Positions 53,768 through 64,000 of a DNA stretch of 64,000 nt are shown here, piece by piece. The position numbers and the translations under genes were made by a program. Each line of letters begins with the position of its first letter. The stretch's first letter is position 1. The notes beneath the pieces were generated by a model that saw nothing but the letters and a program-made list of their open reading frames with translations, was not told the DNA's origin and did not search any database. Source of the DNA: Crocinitomicaceae bacterium (lineage in GTDB: Bacteria; Bacteroidota; Bacteroidia; Flavobacteriales_G; Salibacteraceae); assembly GCA_002713215.1 (NCBI GenBank), contig PAVO01000019.1, forward strand, positions 310,001 through 374,000, read 5' to 3'.

Positions 53768-56700
53768 ATGGATTTTATTACCAAAATAATTGGTAGCTTT
53801 TTCGGAAATAAATCTGAAAAAGATATAACAGCCCTTCAACCACGAGTTGACGAGATAAACTCGATTTTTTCTGAACTTCAAAAAGTGTCGAACGATGAAC
53901 TTAGGGCTAAAACTAATGAACTTCGATCAATAATTGCTGAAAGGTTAAAAACAGAAAAAGATCAGATCGCCGAAATAAAAGCTCGAATCGAAGAGGAGGA
54001 TAATATTTCCATTGATGAAAAAGAGGGGCTTTACAAGCAAATAGATGATTTAGAAGACAAAGTCACTGAAAAACTGGATGAGGTACTGAATGAGATTCTG
54101 CCTCAAGCCTTTGCCATTGTAAAAGAAACCGCCTACCGATTTACCAATAACGATACTGTTGAAGTTACCGCGAACGAATACGATCGGGAGCTTTCCGCTA
54201 CCAGGGAACATATAAATATTAAAGGAGACAAGGCCTATTGGGATTCAAGTTGGAAAGCTGCTGGTGCTGATATTGAATGGAACATGGTCCATTACGATGT
54301 TCAGCTAATTGGAGGAATGGTGCTACACTCAGGTAAAATTGCTGAGATGGCTACCGGAGAAGGAAAAACGTTGGTGGCAACTCTTCCTGTTTTCCTTAAT
54401 GCACTAAGTGAACGTGGTGTACACCTGGTAACCGTTAACGAATACCTGGCTAAAAGGGATTCCGAGTGGATGGCCCCTATATTCCAGTTTCATGGAATGA
54501 CTATCGACTGTATCGACAACCATCAACCTAACTCAGAAGAAAGAAGAAAAGCTTACAATGCGGATATTACTTACGGAACCAACAATGAATTTGGCTTTGA
54601 CTACCTAAGGGATAATATGGCCAGTTCACCGGGTGATTTGGTTCAGCGCAAACACAATTTTACTATTGTGGATGAGGTCGATTCAGTGCTCATTGATGAT
54701 GCAAGGACTCCACTGATTATTTCGGGCCCAACACCCAAAGGAGATCAGCACGAGTTTCAGGAATTGAAACCGAAAATTGAGGTGCTCGTTTCCGCGCAAA
54801 GGAAGCTGGTAAACTCATTATTGGCTGAGGCCAAAAAGAATTTAGCCAAGGAAAACGATAAAAAAGCTGCCGAAGCAGGTGGGCTGGCGATCTTTAGGGC
54901 TTACCGGGCCATGCCTAAAAATAAGGCTTTAATCAAGTATTTGAGTGAACCCGGAGTTAAGGCTCAAATGACCAAAATTGAGCATCACTACCTGCAGGAC
55001 CAGGGAAAGGAAATGCCTTTTGTTGATTCTGAGTTGTTTTTTGTTGTTGACGAAAAACAAAATTCGGTAGAACTTGCCGAGAAGGGAATTGATCTGCTTA
55101 CTGGTGAAACCGAAGATGCCAATCTGTTTATTCTTCCGGATATTTCGACAGAGATTGGTCGTATAGAAAAATCGGATGCAACAGAAGAAGAGAAGTTGCG
55201 CGAAAAGGATAAACTCATTACTGAGTATTCAGAAAAATCTCAACGTGTCCATACCGTAAATCAGCTGTTGAAGTCATACTCGATGTTTGAGCTGGATGTC
55301 GATTATGTAGTAATGGACAACAAGGTGAAAATTGTTGACGAGCAGACCGGTAGGATCATGGAAGGACGACGGTACTCGGATGGACTGCATCAGGCGATTG
55401 AAGCGAAAGAAAATGTAAAAATTGAAGCAGCTACTCAGACCTATGCAACGGTTACCCTTCAGAACTACTTCAGGATGTACCACAAACTGAGTGGTATGAC
55501 GGGTACTGCGGAAACCGAAGCTGCTGAGCTACACGAAATTTACAAGTTGGATGTGGTTGTGATACCCACCAATCGTCCGATTTTGAGGGATGACAGGGAT
55601 GACCTGGTTTACAAAACTGTTCGTGAAAAGTACAATGCTGTAATTGACGAAATTGAAAGTTTGGTCAATCAAAAACGACCCGTTTTGGTTGGAACAACAT
55701 CGGTTGAGATTTCGGAGTTGTTGAGTAGAATGCTTCAGCGAAAGGGCATTAAACACCAGGTGTTGAATGCGAAACTGCATCAAAAGGAAGCGGAGGTAGT
55801 TACTGCCGCAGGTAAGGCCGGTGCGGTAACCATTGCAACCAATATGGCTGGTCGTGGTACTGACATTAAACTGGGCGAGGGAGTTAAAGAGGCCGGAGGT
55901 TTAGCCATTATTGGTACGGAACGCCATGAATCCCGAAGGGTTGACCGTCAGTTAAGAGGTCGTGCAGGTAGGCAAGGAGATCCCGGATCTTCTCAATTCT
56001 TTGTTTCCCTGGAGGACAACCTTATGCGATTGTTTGGCTCGGAAAGAATTGCCAAACTAATGGACCGTATGGGCTTGAAAGAAGGTGAGGTGATTCAGCA
56101 CAGTATGATTTCCAAGTCCATCGAAAGAGCGCAGAAAAAAGTAGAGGAAAATAACTTCGGAGTAAGAAAGCGATTGCTTGAATACGATGATGTTATGAAT
56201 TCTCAGCGTGAAGTAATTTACAAGCGAAGAAGGCATGCATTGCACGGGGAGCGTGTTCAGGTGGATATCGCTAACATGATTCATGACATCTGCCTGGATT
56301 TAACCCACGATTATCATGGACTAAAAGACTATGAAGGTTATAAGCTGGATTGCATTCGAAATTTAGGAATCGAGGCTCCCGTAGATAAAGAAGAATTTGC
56401 CAGGGAAAACCCAGATGCCATTGGTCAAAAGCTTTTTGACGATACCATGAAGCATTACCGCGATAAGTCGGAGATGATTGCTAAAATGGCTTTTCCGGTT
56501 ATCAAGAATGTTTATGAGGATGAGAGTACTCAATTCAAAAACATAGTTGTTCCTTTTACTGATGGAAGAAAATCGATTCAGGTAACCGCCGATCTTGAAA
56601 AGGCGGTAAGTTCTGAAGGTGTTGAAGTAGTAAAAGCGCTTGAAAAAGGGGTGATCTTAGGAATGATCGATCAGCACTGGAAAGAGCATTTGCGTGAGAT

Positions 56701-57136
56701 GGATGACCTTAGGCAATCGGTTCAAAGTGCGGTATACGAGCAAAAAGATCCGCTATTGATATACAAGTTCGAATCTTTTGGTTTGTTTAAGAAAATGGTT
56801 GGTGAAATGAACACCGAAGTGGTTTCATTCATTTCAAAAGCAACACTTCCGCAGTCCAACGAAGGAGTTAGAAGGGGAGAGTTGCCCGAAAGAAAAGCCC
56901 CCAAAACGCAAACTGGACGAGGAGCTTCTCCCGATCAGATTCCTACGGAGAATCAATACCACGACCCAAGTAGTGGGCAGCGTAAGAAACCGGAACCCGT
57001 AAGAGTAGAGAAAAAGATTGGTAGAAACGAAAGGGTTGAGGTTCAAAATATCCAGACAGGGGAAACCAAAAACATCAAGTACAAACAAGCCGAACCTTTG
57101 ATTGAATCCGGGCAGTGGATGGTCGTAAATCGATGA
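53768..57136 (+). CDS. secA: Preprotein translocase ATPase SecA
   Basis: Motor that pushes unfolded preproteins through SecYEG, 1122 aa. Walker A is [17 protein letters not shown] near residue 195, the DEAD-like box is [17 protein letters not shown], and motif VI is [15 protein letters not shown] long insert at about 340-500 makes it larger than the roughly 900-aa E. coli protein, as is usual in this phylum. The C-terminal zinc motif (CxCx8CH) is absent; the tail ends [14 protein letters not shown]. rnhB follows 1 base after the stop. Confidence 0.98.
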   Translation: MDFITKIIGSFFGNKSEKDITALQPRVDEINSIFSELQKVSNDELRAKTNELRSIIAERLKTEKDQIAEIKARIEEEDNISIDEKEGLYKQIDDLEDKVTEKLDEVLNEILPQAFAIVKETAYRFTNNDTVEVTANEYDRELSATREHINIKGDKAYWDSSWKAAGADIEWNMVHYDVQLIGGMVLHSGKIAEMATGEGKTLVATLPVFLNALSERGVHLVTVNEYLAKRDSEWMAPIFQFHGMTIDCIDNHQPNSEERRKAYNADITYGTNNEFGFDYLRDNMASSPGDLVQRKHNFTIVDEVDSVLIDDARTPLIISGPTPKGDQHEFQELKPKIEVLVSAQRKLVNSLLAEAKKNLAKENDKKAAEAGGLAIFRAYRAMPKNKALIKYLSEPGVKAQMTKIEHHYLQDQGKEMPFVDSELFFVVDEKQNSVELAEKGIDLLTGETEDANLFILPDISTEIGRIEKSDATEEEKLREKDKLITEYSEKSQRVHTVNQLLKSYSMFELDVDYVVMDNKVKIVDEQTGRIMEGRRYSDGLHQAIEAKENVKIEAATQTYATVTLQNYFRMYHKLSGMTGTAETEAAELHEIYKLDVVVIPTNRPILRDDRDDLVYKTVREKYNAVIDEIESLVNQKRPVLVGTTSVEISELLSRMLQRKGIKHQVLNAKLHQKEAEVVTAAGKAGAVTIATNMAGRGTDIKLGEGVKEAGGLAIIGTERHESRRVDRQLRGRAGRQGDPGSSQFFVSLEDNLMRLFGSERIAKLMDRMGLKEGEVIQHSMISKSIERAQKKVEENNFGVRKRLLEYDDVMNSQREVIYKRRRHALHGERVQVDIANMIHDICLDLTHDYHGLKDYEGYKLDCIRNLGIEAPVDKEEFARENPDAIGQKLFDDTMKHYRDKSEMIAKMAFPVIKNVYEDESTQFKNIVVPFTDGRKSIQVTADLEKAVSSEGVEVVKALEKGVILGMIDQHWKEHLREMDDLRQSVQSAVYEQKDPLLIYKFESFGLFKKMVGEMNTEVVSFISKATLPQSNEGVRRGELPERKAPKTQTGRGASPDQIPTENQYHDPSSGQRKKPEPVRVEKKIGRNERVEVQNIQTGETKNIKYKQAEPLIESGQWMVVNR

Positions 57137-57137
57137 T

Positions 57138-57713
57138 TTGTTAAAGGCTTATTATAGCAAGGAACTTGTAGAGGCTGGTTGTGATGAAGCAGGGCGGGGA
57201 TGCCTGGCCGGACCAGTATGTGCAGCAGTCGTAATCCTACCTCCCAATTTTTCTAACAAAACACTGAACGATTCCAAGCAGCTAACTGCACTCAAGAGAA
57301 GTGAATTAAGAATTGTAATTGAAAAAGAAGCTCTCGCTTATGGAGTGGCCTTTGTTGATCACAAAAAGATTGACGAAATCAACATTCTAAACGCAAGTAT
57401 TTTGGCCATGCATCAGGCGCTGGATAAATTAAAGGTGCGACCTGAACATATTATAGTTGATGGTAATCGCTTCCTTCCCTATAATTTCATTCCCCACACT
57501 ACCATTGTAAAAGGAGATGCCAAGTATTTAAGCATTGCAGCGGCCTCGGTATTAGCGAAAACCCATAGGGATGAATTTATGGAGGGAATGCACAAAAAAT
57601 ATCCTCACTATGGATGGGATTCCAATGCGGGTTATCCAACCAAAAAGCATCGCGATGGGATTCGCAAGCATGGTTCAACTCCCATTCATAGAAAGTCATT
57701 CAGGCTTTTGTAG
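57138..57713 (+). CDS. rnhB: Ribonuclease HII
   Basis: Cuts RNA in RNA-DNA hybrids and at single ribonucleotides in DNA, 191 aa. The first catalytic pair, Asp16-Glu17, is in AGCDEAGRGCLAGPV, and the third acid is in HIIVDGNRF. AKYLSIAAASVLAKTHRDEFM and YGWDSNAGYPTKKH are RNase HII blocks. The start codon is TTG, 1 base after the secA stop; no in-frame ATG precedes the DEAGRG motif, so translation is probably coupled to secA. Confidence 0.95.
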   Translation: MLKAYYSKELVEAGCDEAGRGCLAGPVCAAVVILPPNFSNKTLNDSKQLTALKRSELRIVIEKEALAYGVAFVDHKKIDEINILNASILAMHQALDKLKVRPEHIIVDGNRFLPYNFIPHTTIVKGDAKYLSIAAASVLAKTHRDEFMEGMHKKYPHYGWDSNAGYPTKKHRDGIRKHGSTPIHRKSFRLL

Positions 57714-57797
57714 CAGCTAACGATAAACTGTTAATAGCCTAAGATCGTAAAGGATTCTAATTGAGTTCTTAAATCTATTTTTACAGATTGTATAATC

Positions 57798-60551
57798 ATG
57801 ATTAGAAAAATATTCTTATTTCTTCTTTTGGCTGGCTTCATTGCTCTAAGTGTCTTTTTCTTCTATAAATTCAATGAGAAAAAGCCAGTTGAAAATAGCT
57901 CCTTTGCAGCAATACCAGCCCAGAGTATGTGGGTTATGGAAATAAGAAAGACCAGTTCGTTTTACGCTACATTAAAAGGTACCAATATCATATATGACGA
58001 ATTGGTGCAAAATAAAGTCTGGTCGGATTGGACAGGTTATTTTAGTCAGTTGGATTCCATTATAACACTCAATCCATTAAAGTACGAAGCTTACAGAAAT
58101 ATGTCAATGGTATTGGCCTTGGTGCCAAGTGGTGCTGCATCCAGCGATTTGCTGCTCTCGATAAGAAAGCCTGTTGACATGGATGAATCCAAGGTGTTTG
58201 ATGACCTGGTCTTACCCCTGATTGGTTCTCCAACTCAGGATAAAAAGGAATATGATGGCGCAGTTATCAACGCTTATTCTAATGTAGATGGGGCTTTAAT
58301 TTATTCAAGCATATATAAGGGTTACACTTTGGTGAGTTCAGCTCAAATGGTAATTGAAGACGCCATTCGTCAACTTAATTCGAATACAGGGTTACCGGAT
58401 GATCCAACCTTTAAAAAAGTGATGTCAACAGCCGGAAGCAGTAGGAATGTCAATTGGTTTATCAATCAAAGCACGTTTGCAAAGTACCTGTCTGGTTTTA
58501 TCGACGAGCATCATAACTACAGTTTTGCAAAGGGGTATGGATTACCAGAATGGACGGAGCTTGACCTCTGGTTAAAACCCAATTCACTAATGTTCAATGG
58601 TTATTGCTACACCGGAAAAGCCAAAAAAAGCTTTATCGATGTTTTTAAAGGTCAAGTACCGGGAACCAATGATGTTTCGGAAATCCTTCCCATAAATACA
58701 GCATTCTTTATTAACTACAGCATAAGTAATTATTCCGATTTTAATCAATCATACCAGGCCTATCTCAAAGAGTTGAATCAGTACAATAGATATGCACAAA
58801 ATTTAAAGACCTTAAACGATTCAGCTGGGATAAATACCTCTGATCTATTGTTTAAAAACGTTGGCAGCGAAGTCTGTCTAGCTATATTGGAAATTCAAAA
58901 CAAGATAGATGGAGAGTCAATTTCTTCCGTGTTTGACAAATCATTAATCATACTTCGGCTAAAGAATTCGGATGTATGGACCGACGAAGTGGTAAACCTG
59001 ATTAAAGCGAATGAATCAGATAACCTGTTTAAAACCGAATATCGAGAAGTTCCGGTTTATGAAATGGGTGTGTCGGGTTTTATCTCCAATAACCTTGGTG
59101 GTATTTTTGACGGACTTGAAAACAAATATTTCATCGTGGTGGATGAGTATGTGGTCTTTGGTGAGAAAATAGCCATGCTCAGGGAAGTTATTAATGCCTG
59201 GAAGGGTGATAAAGTTTTAGCCGAGGACGAGCACTTTGAATCTTTTGGTGAAAATATGGCCTCTAATAGTAACGTTACCCTTTTTGCTTCTCCGGCCCGT
59301 TCACCACATTTGCTGTCTTATTTTCTGAATAAGAAAGAGCAAAACTGGATATCTGAGAAGATCGAACTATTTAGAAAGTTTGAAGGTCTGGCGATTCAGG
59401 TTACAAGGGAAGATGAAGGAATGGATTATTACAGTGTGTTCCTAAAGCACAACCCCATTTATAAAAAGGTAACGTCCTCATTGTGGGAAATGCCGTTGGA
59501 TACTCAAATTCAAGGATCACCACAGTTGTTCGAGAATCACTATACGAAAGCCGGTGAAATTTTAGTTCAGGATGTAAATAATCGACTGTATTTAATTTCC
59601 AATACCGGAAGGGTATTATGGTCAAGAGATATAAAAGGAAAAGCTTTGAGCCAGTATTACAAAGTCGACAAATTTAAGAATGACAAATTTCAGATTCTAT
59701 TCAATACTTCTGAAAAGGTTTATTTAATCGACCGAAATGGAAAAGACGTTAAGGGTTTCCCAATTAAATTGAAGAAAAATGCATCGGGCCCACTTTCGTT
59801 AATGGATTATGATCGAAATCGAAAATACAGGCTCCTACAACCTCTTGAAGATGGTTCAATCGTCTGTTTCGACATTGAAGGCAAAGTGGTAAAAGGATGG
59901 GGGTACAAAGGGAAGGTTCCGGCTCAGCGTGAATTAGTTTACTTAAGGGTCAAAGGCAAGGACTACATTATGTGTTTTTTCCAAGACGGAAGTGTTAAGG
60001 CATTGAACAGGCGAGGACAGACAAGAATTAAATTCGATGATAAGTTTAACCTGGCGGAAAATTCCCTGGTTCGTACCGAATTGGGTAATGAATTAAAAGC
60101 TACCTATATAATTGCAACTGACTCTTCAGGCAACGTAATGAGACTATCGCTGGACAAAAAGTTAGAATTGCTTCAATTCGGAAACTTTACTTCTTCGCAT
60201 TATTTTACTACAGCCGATTTTGATGGCGATGGGATTGATGAATATGTATTCCAGGATAAGGATCGGTTTGTTATTTATTCGGCCTCCGGAGATCAAATGC
60301 TGAAAATAGATTCGGACATTGGTGAGGGAGACCGACCTGGGGTATATCGTGGCGAAGTCAATACCTATGTTGCACGTTCTTCTACCAATACTAATAATGT
60401 GTGGTTGTATAATAACTACGGCGAAAAAATTGATGGAAATCCATTTTTAGGAAGTTCCAGACCAATAATATCTGATATAAACCTCGATGGTAGGTTGGAA
60501 CTGATTACTACCTCCTCATCAGGTATGGTATATTGCTACGTTCTAAATTAG
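57798..60551 (+). CDS. Large membrane-anchored protein with propeller-like C-terminus
   Basis: Unrecognised protein of 917 aa. A single N-terminal membrane helix (FLFLLLAGFIALSVFFFYKF) anchors it with the body outside. The first 570 residues are a mixed domain of unknown fold, with MWVMEIRKTSSFYATL at the start, perhaps related to DUF3352. From about 585 short strands repeat every 40-45 residues (GEILVQDVNNRLYLISNTGRVLW, KVYLIDRNGKDVKGFPI, FDGDGIDEYVFQDKDRFVIYSASGD, INLDGRLELITTSSSGMVYCY), as in PQQ-like or FG-GAP propellers. A weak TATTTTTA lies upstream. Conservation cannot be judged here. Confidence 0.7.
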   Translation: MIRKIFLFLLLAGFIALSVFFFYKFNEKKPVENSSFAAIPAQSMWVMEIRKTSSFYATLKGTNIIYDELVQNKVWSDWTGYFSQLDSIITLNPLKYEAYRNMSMVLALVPSGAASSDLLLSIRKPVDMDESKVFDDLVLPLIGSPTQDKKEYDGAVINAYSNVDGALIYSSIYKGYTLVSSAQMVIEDAIRQLNSNTGLPDDPTFKKVMSTAGSSRNVNWFINQSTFAKYLSGFIDEHHNYSFAKGYGLPEWTELDLWLKPNSLMFNGYCYTGKAKKSFIDVFKGQVPGTNDVSEILPINTAFFINYSISNYSDFNQSYQAYLKELNQYNRYAQNLKTLNDSAGINTSDLLFKNVGSEVCLAILEIQNKIDGESISSVFDKSLIILRLKNSDVWTDEVVNLIKANESDNLFKTEYREVPVYEMGVSGFISNNLGGIFDGLENKYFIVVDEYVVFGEKIAMLREVINAWKGDKVLAEDEHFESFGENMASNSNVTLFASPARSPHLLSYFLNKKEQNWISEKIELFRKFEGLAIQVTREDEGMDYYSVFLKHNPIYKKVTSSLWEMPLDTQIQGSPQLFENHYTKAGEILVQDVNNRLYLISNTGRVLWSRDIKGKALSQYYKVDKFKNDKFQILFNTSEKVYLIDRNGKDVKGFPIKLKKNASGPLSLMDYDRNRKYRLLQPLEDGSIVCFDIEGKVVKGWGYKGKVPAQRELVYLRVKGKDYIMCFFQDGSVKALNRRGQTRIKFDDKFNLAENSLVRTELGNELKATYIIATDSSGNVMRLSLDKKLELLQFGNFTSSHYFTTADFDGDGIDEYVFQDKDRFVIYSASGDQMLKIDSDIGEGDRPGVYRGEVNTYVARSSTNTNNVWLYNNYGEKIDGNPFLGSSRPIISDINLDGRLELITTSSSGMVYCYVLN

Positions 60552-60581
60552 TTTGAAAATCGTTTCTGAAAGGACTAGCCG

Positions 60582-60589
60582 TACTTTTG
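60582..60589 (+). promoter_or_regulatory. Putative -7 promoter element for the lipoprotein-barrel cluster
   Basis: TACTTTTG matches TAnnTTTG and lies 16 bases before ATG 60606, so the leader would be about 11 bases. A TTTG at 60552 is 26 bases away, too far for a typical -33. Confidence 0.45.
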
Positions 60590-60605
60590 TTACAGTTTCA
60601 TTGAG

Positions 60606-62156
60606 ATGAAGAAAATAACGCTTCTCCTTTTCGTAATAATAGTTGCATCGTGTGACCCGAACAAGTTTGCCGTTTCTGATGTTGAAACAAAGGATTGGAA
60701 ACCTTTGTTGGCAGCACCGCTTTTTACTGCAGAATTGAAAGTGACGGATTTGTTGAGGGAAATCAATGAAAGTTCAGTAATCAAGGTAAATGAGGGTGAT
60801 GGATTTATGACCCTGGTTTTACAATCAAACCCATACACCTTTGACGCTTCAAAAGTTTTTGATTTTAAAGACATTGAGAAACAAGTCACCTTTATTCTTC
60901 CAACTACTACATTTCCGGTAACCGGGAAAATCGAAGTATCTCAACAAATAAGGATTCCGTTGGTTCAAAGCACGGATAAGTTGTATTCCGTCCTGTTGGG
61001 CTCAGGTGTGATTTCTTTAGTCCCGGCTACCGCCATATCAGGTGGAACCCTTGAAGTATCGTCACCCAATATAACCAAGGCAGGAACTTCTCTTGCATTA
61101 TCCGGTTCTTCGAATGGGCCAATGTCAAGGTCCTTGAAAGGCTATCAAATTAATTTGGCCAATGGCAATGAGCTTGTAGTTAACGTCAAGTTAATATTGA
61201 CCGGTAGTCCAGGAAGCAATACCGGCTTTGCAAGCACCAGCGCAACGCTGAAAATGGAATCCCTGGGTTTCAAATTGATTAAATGCTATTTGTCTCAACG
61301 GACCATTGCCGATTTAAAAGACACTTTCAATGTAGAGATGTTTGACCTTGGTATGCTGGGTGGCAGCATAGACTTTTTTGACCCAAGGTTAACGTTTTAC
61401 TCCCAGAACTCTTTTGGTGGAAGCCTGAAGTTCATTATTGATGACATGGGAGGAATTGATATTAATGGACAAACGAAAAAGTTAGTTTTTGGTGCGGGAA
61501 AGAATGAGTTTCTTGTTAGGAGCCCAATGACCGTAGGGGGCGTCGCCAACGAAAAACACCTTCTCCAGGTAGGTAACTCACTGAATGAGGTTCTCAGAAG
61601 CTCTCCCAATAAAATATTCTATAAGAATAGGATTTTGTTGAACGAAGGGATTACCCCGTCCGATACCAATTTTATACTCGACACATCTAAAGCCACCATT
61701 AAAGGAGAATTGGAATTACCATTGCAACTTAGGTTTCCTGTGTTGGATGTAGCGTTTGAACGGAACATAGATTGGTCCAGCCTCTCATTCGATGACATAG
61801 AGTTTATGAAATTTGAGATGGAGTTTTACAATAAGTTTCCTCTAGAACTTCGGTTTCAATGTGTTTTTCTGGACGAAAACAAGCTTCCGTTCGATTCCTT
61901 GTTTAGTCATGGTAGTTCCTTATTCAATTCAGAACCACTTAATAGCCAGGGTCGAATTTCAAACATTAGTGCACAAAAAATTGAAGTAATAGTAGACCAA
62001 GAGCGTGCTAATAGCTTAAAAAAGGCAGATCGGGTATTAATTAAACTGGGTTTTAATACCGCTGATAAAGGGCAAAAATGGGTCAGGTTTTATGATGATT
62101 ACAGGCTAGGGATAAAGTGTAAAATCATGGCTAAAGCATCTTATGTTGTATTGTGA
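60606..62156 (+). CDS. Large lipoprotein preceding a DUF5723 barrel
   Basis: Exported lipoprotein of 516 aa with signal MKKITLLLFVIIVASC and Cys16. The mature start DWKPLLAAPLFTAELKVTDLL is echoed by the second lipoprotein at 63589 (SWNPQIGFPLVHSVMGVQDLM), so the two look like paralogues. The body is beta-rich with many Ser/Thr residues and no recognised domain. Its stop overlaps the GTG start of the barrel gene (GTGA), so both are made together, and an outer-membrane complex is plausible. Confidence 0.75.
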   Translation: MKKITLLLFVIIVASCDPNKFAVSDVETKDWKPLLAAPLFTAELKVTDLLREINESSVIKVNEGDGFMTLVLQSNPYTFDASKVFDFKDIEKQVTFILPTTTFPVTGKIEVSQQIRIPLVQSTDKLYSVLLGSGVISLVPATAISGGTLEVSSPNITKAGTSLALSGSSNGPMSRSLKGYQINLANGNELVVNVKLILTGSPGSNTGFASTSATLKMESLGFKLIKCYLSQRTIADLKDTFNVEMFDLGMLGGSIDFFDPRLTFYSQNSFGGSLKFIIDDMGGIDINGQTKKLVFGAGKNEFLVRSPMTVGGVANEKHLLQVGNSLNEVLRSSPNKIFYKNRILLNEGITPSDTNFILDTSKATIKGELELPLQLRFPVLDVAFERNIDWSSLSFDDIEFMKFEMEFYNKFPLELRFQCVFLDENKLPFDSLFSHGSSLFNSEPLNSQGRISNISAQKIEVIVDQERANSLKKADRVLIKLGFNTADKGQKWVRFYDDYRLGIKCKIMAKASYVVL

Positions 62157-63484
62157 TTAGGCGTTTTATTTTCATATCGATTGCCTTCGTTTACAGTGTT
62201 ATTAGTTCCGCGCAAACGGATTACACCATGCTACCCATGAAGCATATACCACAATCGTCAAGAGTAAACCCACAATTTTTTCCTGATTATCGTTCTTATG
62301 CAGGTATTCCGGTATTGAGTTCCATTTATTTTAATGCCTATAGCAGCAGTCTGTCATTCAGTGATTTGGTAAACCGAAACAAGTCCATTGATTTTAGCTC
62401 AGCCATGAATCGATTAAACGACAGAAATTATTTCAGTACCGATATGGCCATTGATTGGTTTTCAGGTGGATATAAAAAAGGAAATCACTATTTCAATTTT
62501 AATGTCACTGAGGTTCTAAATGTTTATATCAGTTACCCAAAGGAACTATTAGAATTAATGTGGTATGGGAATGGAAGTTTCCTTGGGCAAAATGTCTACC
62601 TGGATGGGTTAGCAGCAGATTTTACTCATTATCGTGAATTTTCCCTCGGATATTCTACCCAATACGATAAAAACTGGACTTTCGGCATTAAAGTGAAATA
62701 CCTCAATGGAAAAAGTATTGTTCAGACGGAAAAAAATGCATTGTTTTTCTACACCGATGAAGATTCGTACAACACCTATATCAACGGTTCCTATTCTACT
62801 TATACTGCCGGTTTGTTTAATGATGATGGCAGCTCCTCACAATATAAATTATTCGGAAATAAAAATCACGGGGTAGCATTGGACCTGGGCATCTCTTATA
62901 AACTTAATAAATGGAAGTTCGATGCCTCCATACTCGACTACGGGTTTATCAATTGGCGGGACAATGCTAATGTCAGATACAACGATTCCATATTAGTGAA
63001 ATATGAAGGAATTAAGATCGGCAATGTATTTAATGTGGAAAACGAGGTAGATTCGGGGATTCAATCATATACTGACACGATAAATAGTACGTTGGAATTT
63101 GACGTGTTGCCCCGGTCGTTTAGCTCTGAGTTAGTAACGTCTTTTGTACTTGGACTGGAATATGAACTAAATAAAAACATCGATCTGTCTGCATATTATG
63201 TTCATAGCAAATACCGGGAAGAGTTTCGTCCCATGGTGTTGGTAAATGGTAATTACAAGTTAAAAAATTGGTTGGTTTTTAGTTTGAATTATAACCTGAA
63301 TGGGGTTAATTACACCAATGTCGGACTTGGGTTAACGTTTAAGGTAAAATTTGCTCAACTCTATTTTGTAACTAACAACATTGCTTCGCACTTCAAACCT
63401 GAGAATAGCCGCAATGTAAATTACAGAGCTGGATTGAATTTAATATTCAATGGTAGGGAAAAGAAAAGCCTCCCGGTGGAGTAG
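62153..63484 (+). CDS. DUF5723-family outer-membrane barrel
   Basis: Predicted outer-membrane protein of 443 aa. The start is GTG inside the preceding stop codon. IAFVYSVISSAQ ends the signal peptide, and DYTMLPMKHIPQSSRVNPQF is the typical DUF5723 opening, recalling PorP/SprF barrels that hold T9SS partners. Regular amphipathic strands follow (FSLGYSTQYDKNWTFGIKVKY, YKLKNWLVFSLNYNL). The end, LNLIFNGREKKSLPVE, lacks the usual final aromatic residue. The ligand or partner is unknown; the flanking lipoproteins are the best candidates. Confidence 0.78.
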   Translation: MIRRFIFISIAFVYSVISSAQTDYTMLPMKHIPQSSRVNPQFFPDYRSYAGIPVLSSIYFNAYSSSLSFSDLVNRNKSIDFSSAMNRLNDRNYFSTDMAIDWFSGGYKKGNHYFNFNVTEVLNVYISYPKELLELMWYGNGSFLGQNVYLDGLAADFTHYREFSLGYSTQYDKNWTFGIKVKYLNGKSIVQTEKNALFFYTDEDSYNTYINGSYSTYTAGLFNDDGSSSQYKLFGNKNHGVALDLGISYKLNKWKFDASILDYGFINWRDNANVRYNDSILVKYEGIKIGNVFNVENEVDSGIQSYTDTINSTLEFDVLPRSFSSELVTSFVLGLEYELNKNIDLSAYYVHSKYREEFRPMVLVNGNYKLKNWLVFSLNYNLNGVNYTNVGLGLTFKVKFAQLYFVTNNIASHFKPENSRNVNYRAGLNLIFNGREKKSLPVE

Positions 63485-63588
63485 CTTCTTTAAGTGGTAT
63501 TATTAGCGATCTCAATCCTTGTTTTACCGTTAAGAATTTAGTTACTTTACCAAGATTATAAGATTTAGCAATTACTTCTGTTTATCGC

Positions 63589-64000
63589 ATGTACAAATTA
63601 GTAGCAACATTTTTCGCAATTATTCTCCTTTCAGCATGTGTTAAAAAGGAAGATTTTGATCCTGACAGATTTGCTAAAACAAGCTGGAACCCGCAGATAG
63701 GGTTTCCCTTGGTGCACAGCGTAATGGGAGTCCAGGACCTCATGGGAAACACCGATTCCAATGCGGTAACCACTGAGCCAAGCGGGTTGGTGGTATTGAG
63801 GTATGACGGTGGAGCTAAAGAATTAAGTGCAGAAGATTTTATTCAATTTCCCGGAAATGTGTTTTTAAATTCAGTGTCTGGTGTTCCAGTTATTCCGAGA
63901 TCATATGATATTCCCGTGCCCTTTAAATTTCCCGGAGACACCGATATGGTTTTTACCAAACTGGTCATTGAGTCCGGCAACATGCAACTTGGCTTTAATT
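63589..64000 (+). CDS. Lipoprotein related to the one at 60606, partial
   Basis: Open reading frame from ATG 63589 to the window edge, at least 137 residues. The signal MYKLVATFFAIILLSAC carries Cys17. The following SWNPQIGFPLVHSVMGVQDLM repeats the opening pattern of the lipoprotein two genes upstream, which suggests duplication around the barrel gene. The C-terminus lies outside the window. The 104-base gap before it shows no clear promoter, so it may belong to the same transcript. Confidence 0.75.
   Translation, partial: MYKLVATFFAIILLSACVKKEDFDPDRFAKTSWNPQIGFPLVHSVMGVQDLMGNTDSNAVTTEPSGLVVLRYDGGAKELSAEDFIQFPGNVFLNSVSGVPVIPRSYDIPVPFKFPGDTDMVFTKLVIESGNMQLGFN

Overview
The window is a stretch of Bacteroidota chromosome, most likely from the Flavobacteriales. 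Four things point there. The left edge carries one side of a flexirubin/aryl-polyene pigment cluster with a tyrosine ammonia-lyase very like the Flavobacterium enzyme. Three proteins end in Por-secretion (T9SS) sorting domains. Several genes sit behind the Bacteroidota promoter pattern TTTG-N19..22-TAnnTTTG, and Shine-Dalgarno sequences are mostly absent. The base composition is AT-rich. No tRNA, rRNA, CRISPR array, transposase or prophage gene was seen.

Layout. 1-6559: pigment genes in two divergent groups, FabG (cut by the window edge) and tyrosine ammonia-lyase leftward, then halogenase-like flavoprotein, C45 acyltransferase-type lipoprotein and PaaK-like ligase rightward. 6560-9804: a repeat element, small heat-shock protein, MoeA with a DUF2141 protein, and a YceI-like lipoprotein. 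9858-13961: core translation genes rplM-rpsI, rpsB-tsf, pyrH-frr with clear hairpin terminators. 13985-24810: an outer-membrane barrel, a NarL-type two-component pair, aspS, tadA, a LytS/LytR-type pair with an unknown small protein coupled to the sensor, and a TIGR01777 epimerase. 24816-27723: small lipoprotein, polyprenyl diphosphate synthase, rfbA and an acetyltransferase.

27785-36938 is the most unusual part. Seven leftward genes overlap end to end: class I-type HMG-CoA reductase, UbiA-like prenyltransferase, a rifampin-phosphotransferase-like dikinase, a DUF3419/BtaA-like aminocarboxypropyl transferase, a phytol/dolichol-kinase-like membrane protein, a GNAT-like protein and an OleC-like AMP-dependent ligase. 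The tight coupling argues for one pathway, probably a special isoprenoid-containing or betaine-like lipid. Function and product are inferred, not shown.

37216-40943: a promoter followed by a three-tier RNA fold with a U-tract directly before a NYN-domain gene, then fbp and a T9SS-exported DM13 protein with a threefold repeat. 41164-53599: mfd, a T9SS cargo protein, a second UbiA-like membrane protein, gcvP, a SprB-repeat T9SS protein, a corrinoid adenosyltransferase and a small acidic protein. 53768-64000: secA-rnhB, a large membrane-anchored propeller-like protein, and an envelope cluster of lipoprotein, DUF5723 barrel and a second related lipoprotein cut by the right edge.

Starts were moved from the longest frame where a signal peptide, promoter position or family length favoured an internal codon; this is stated per gene.
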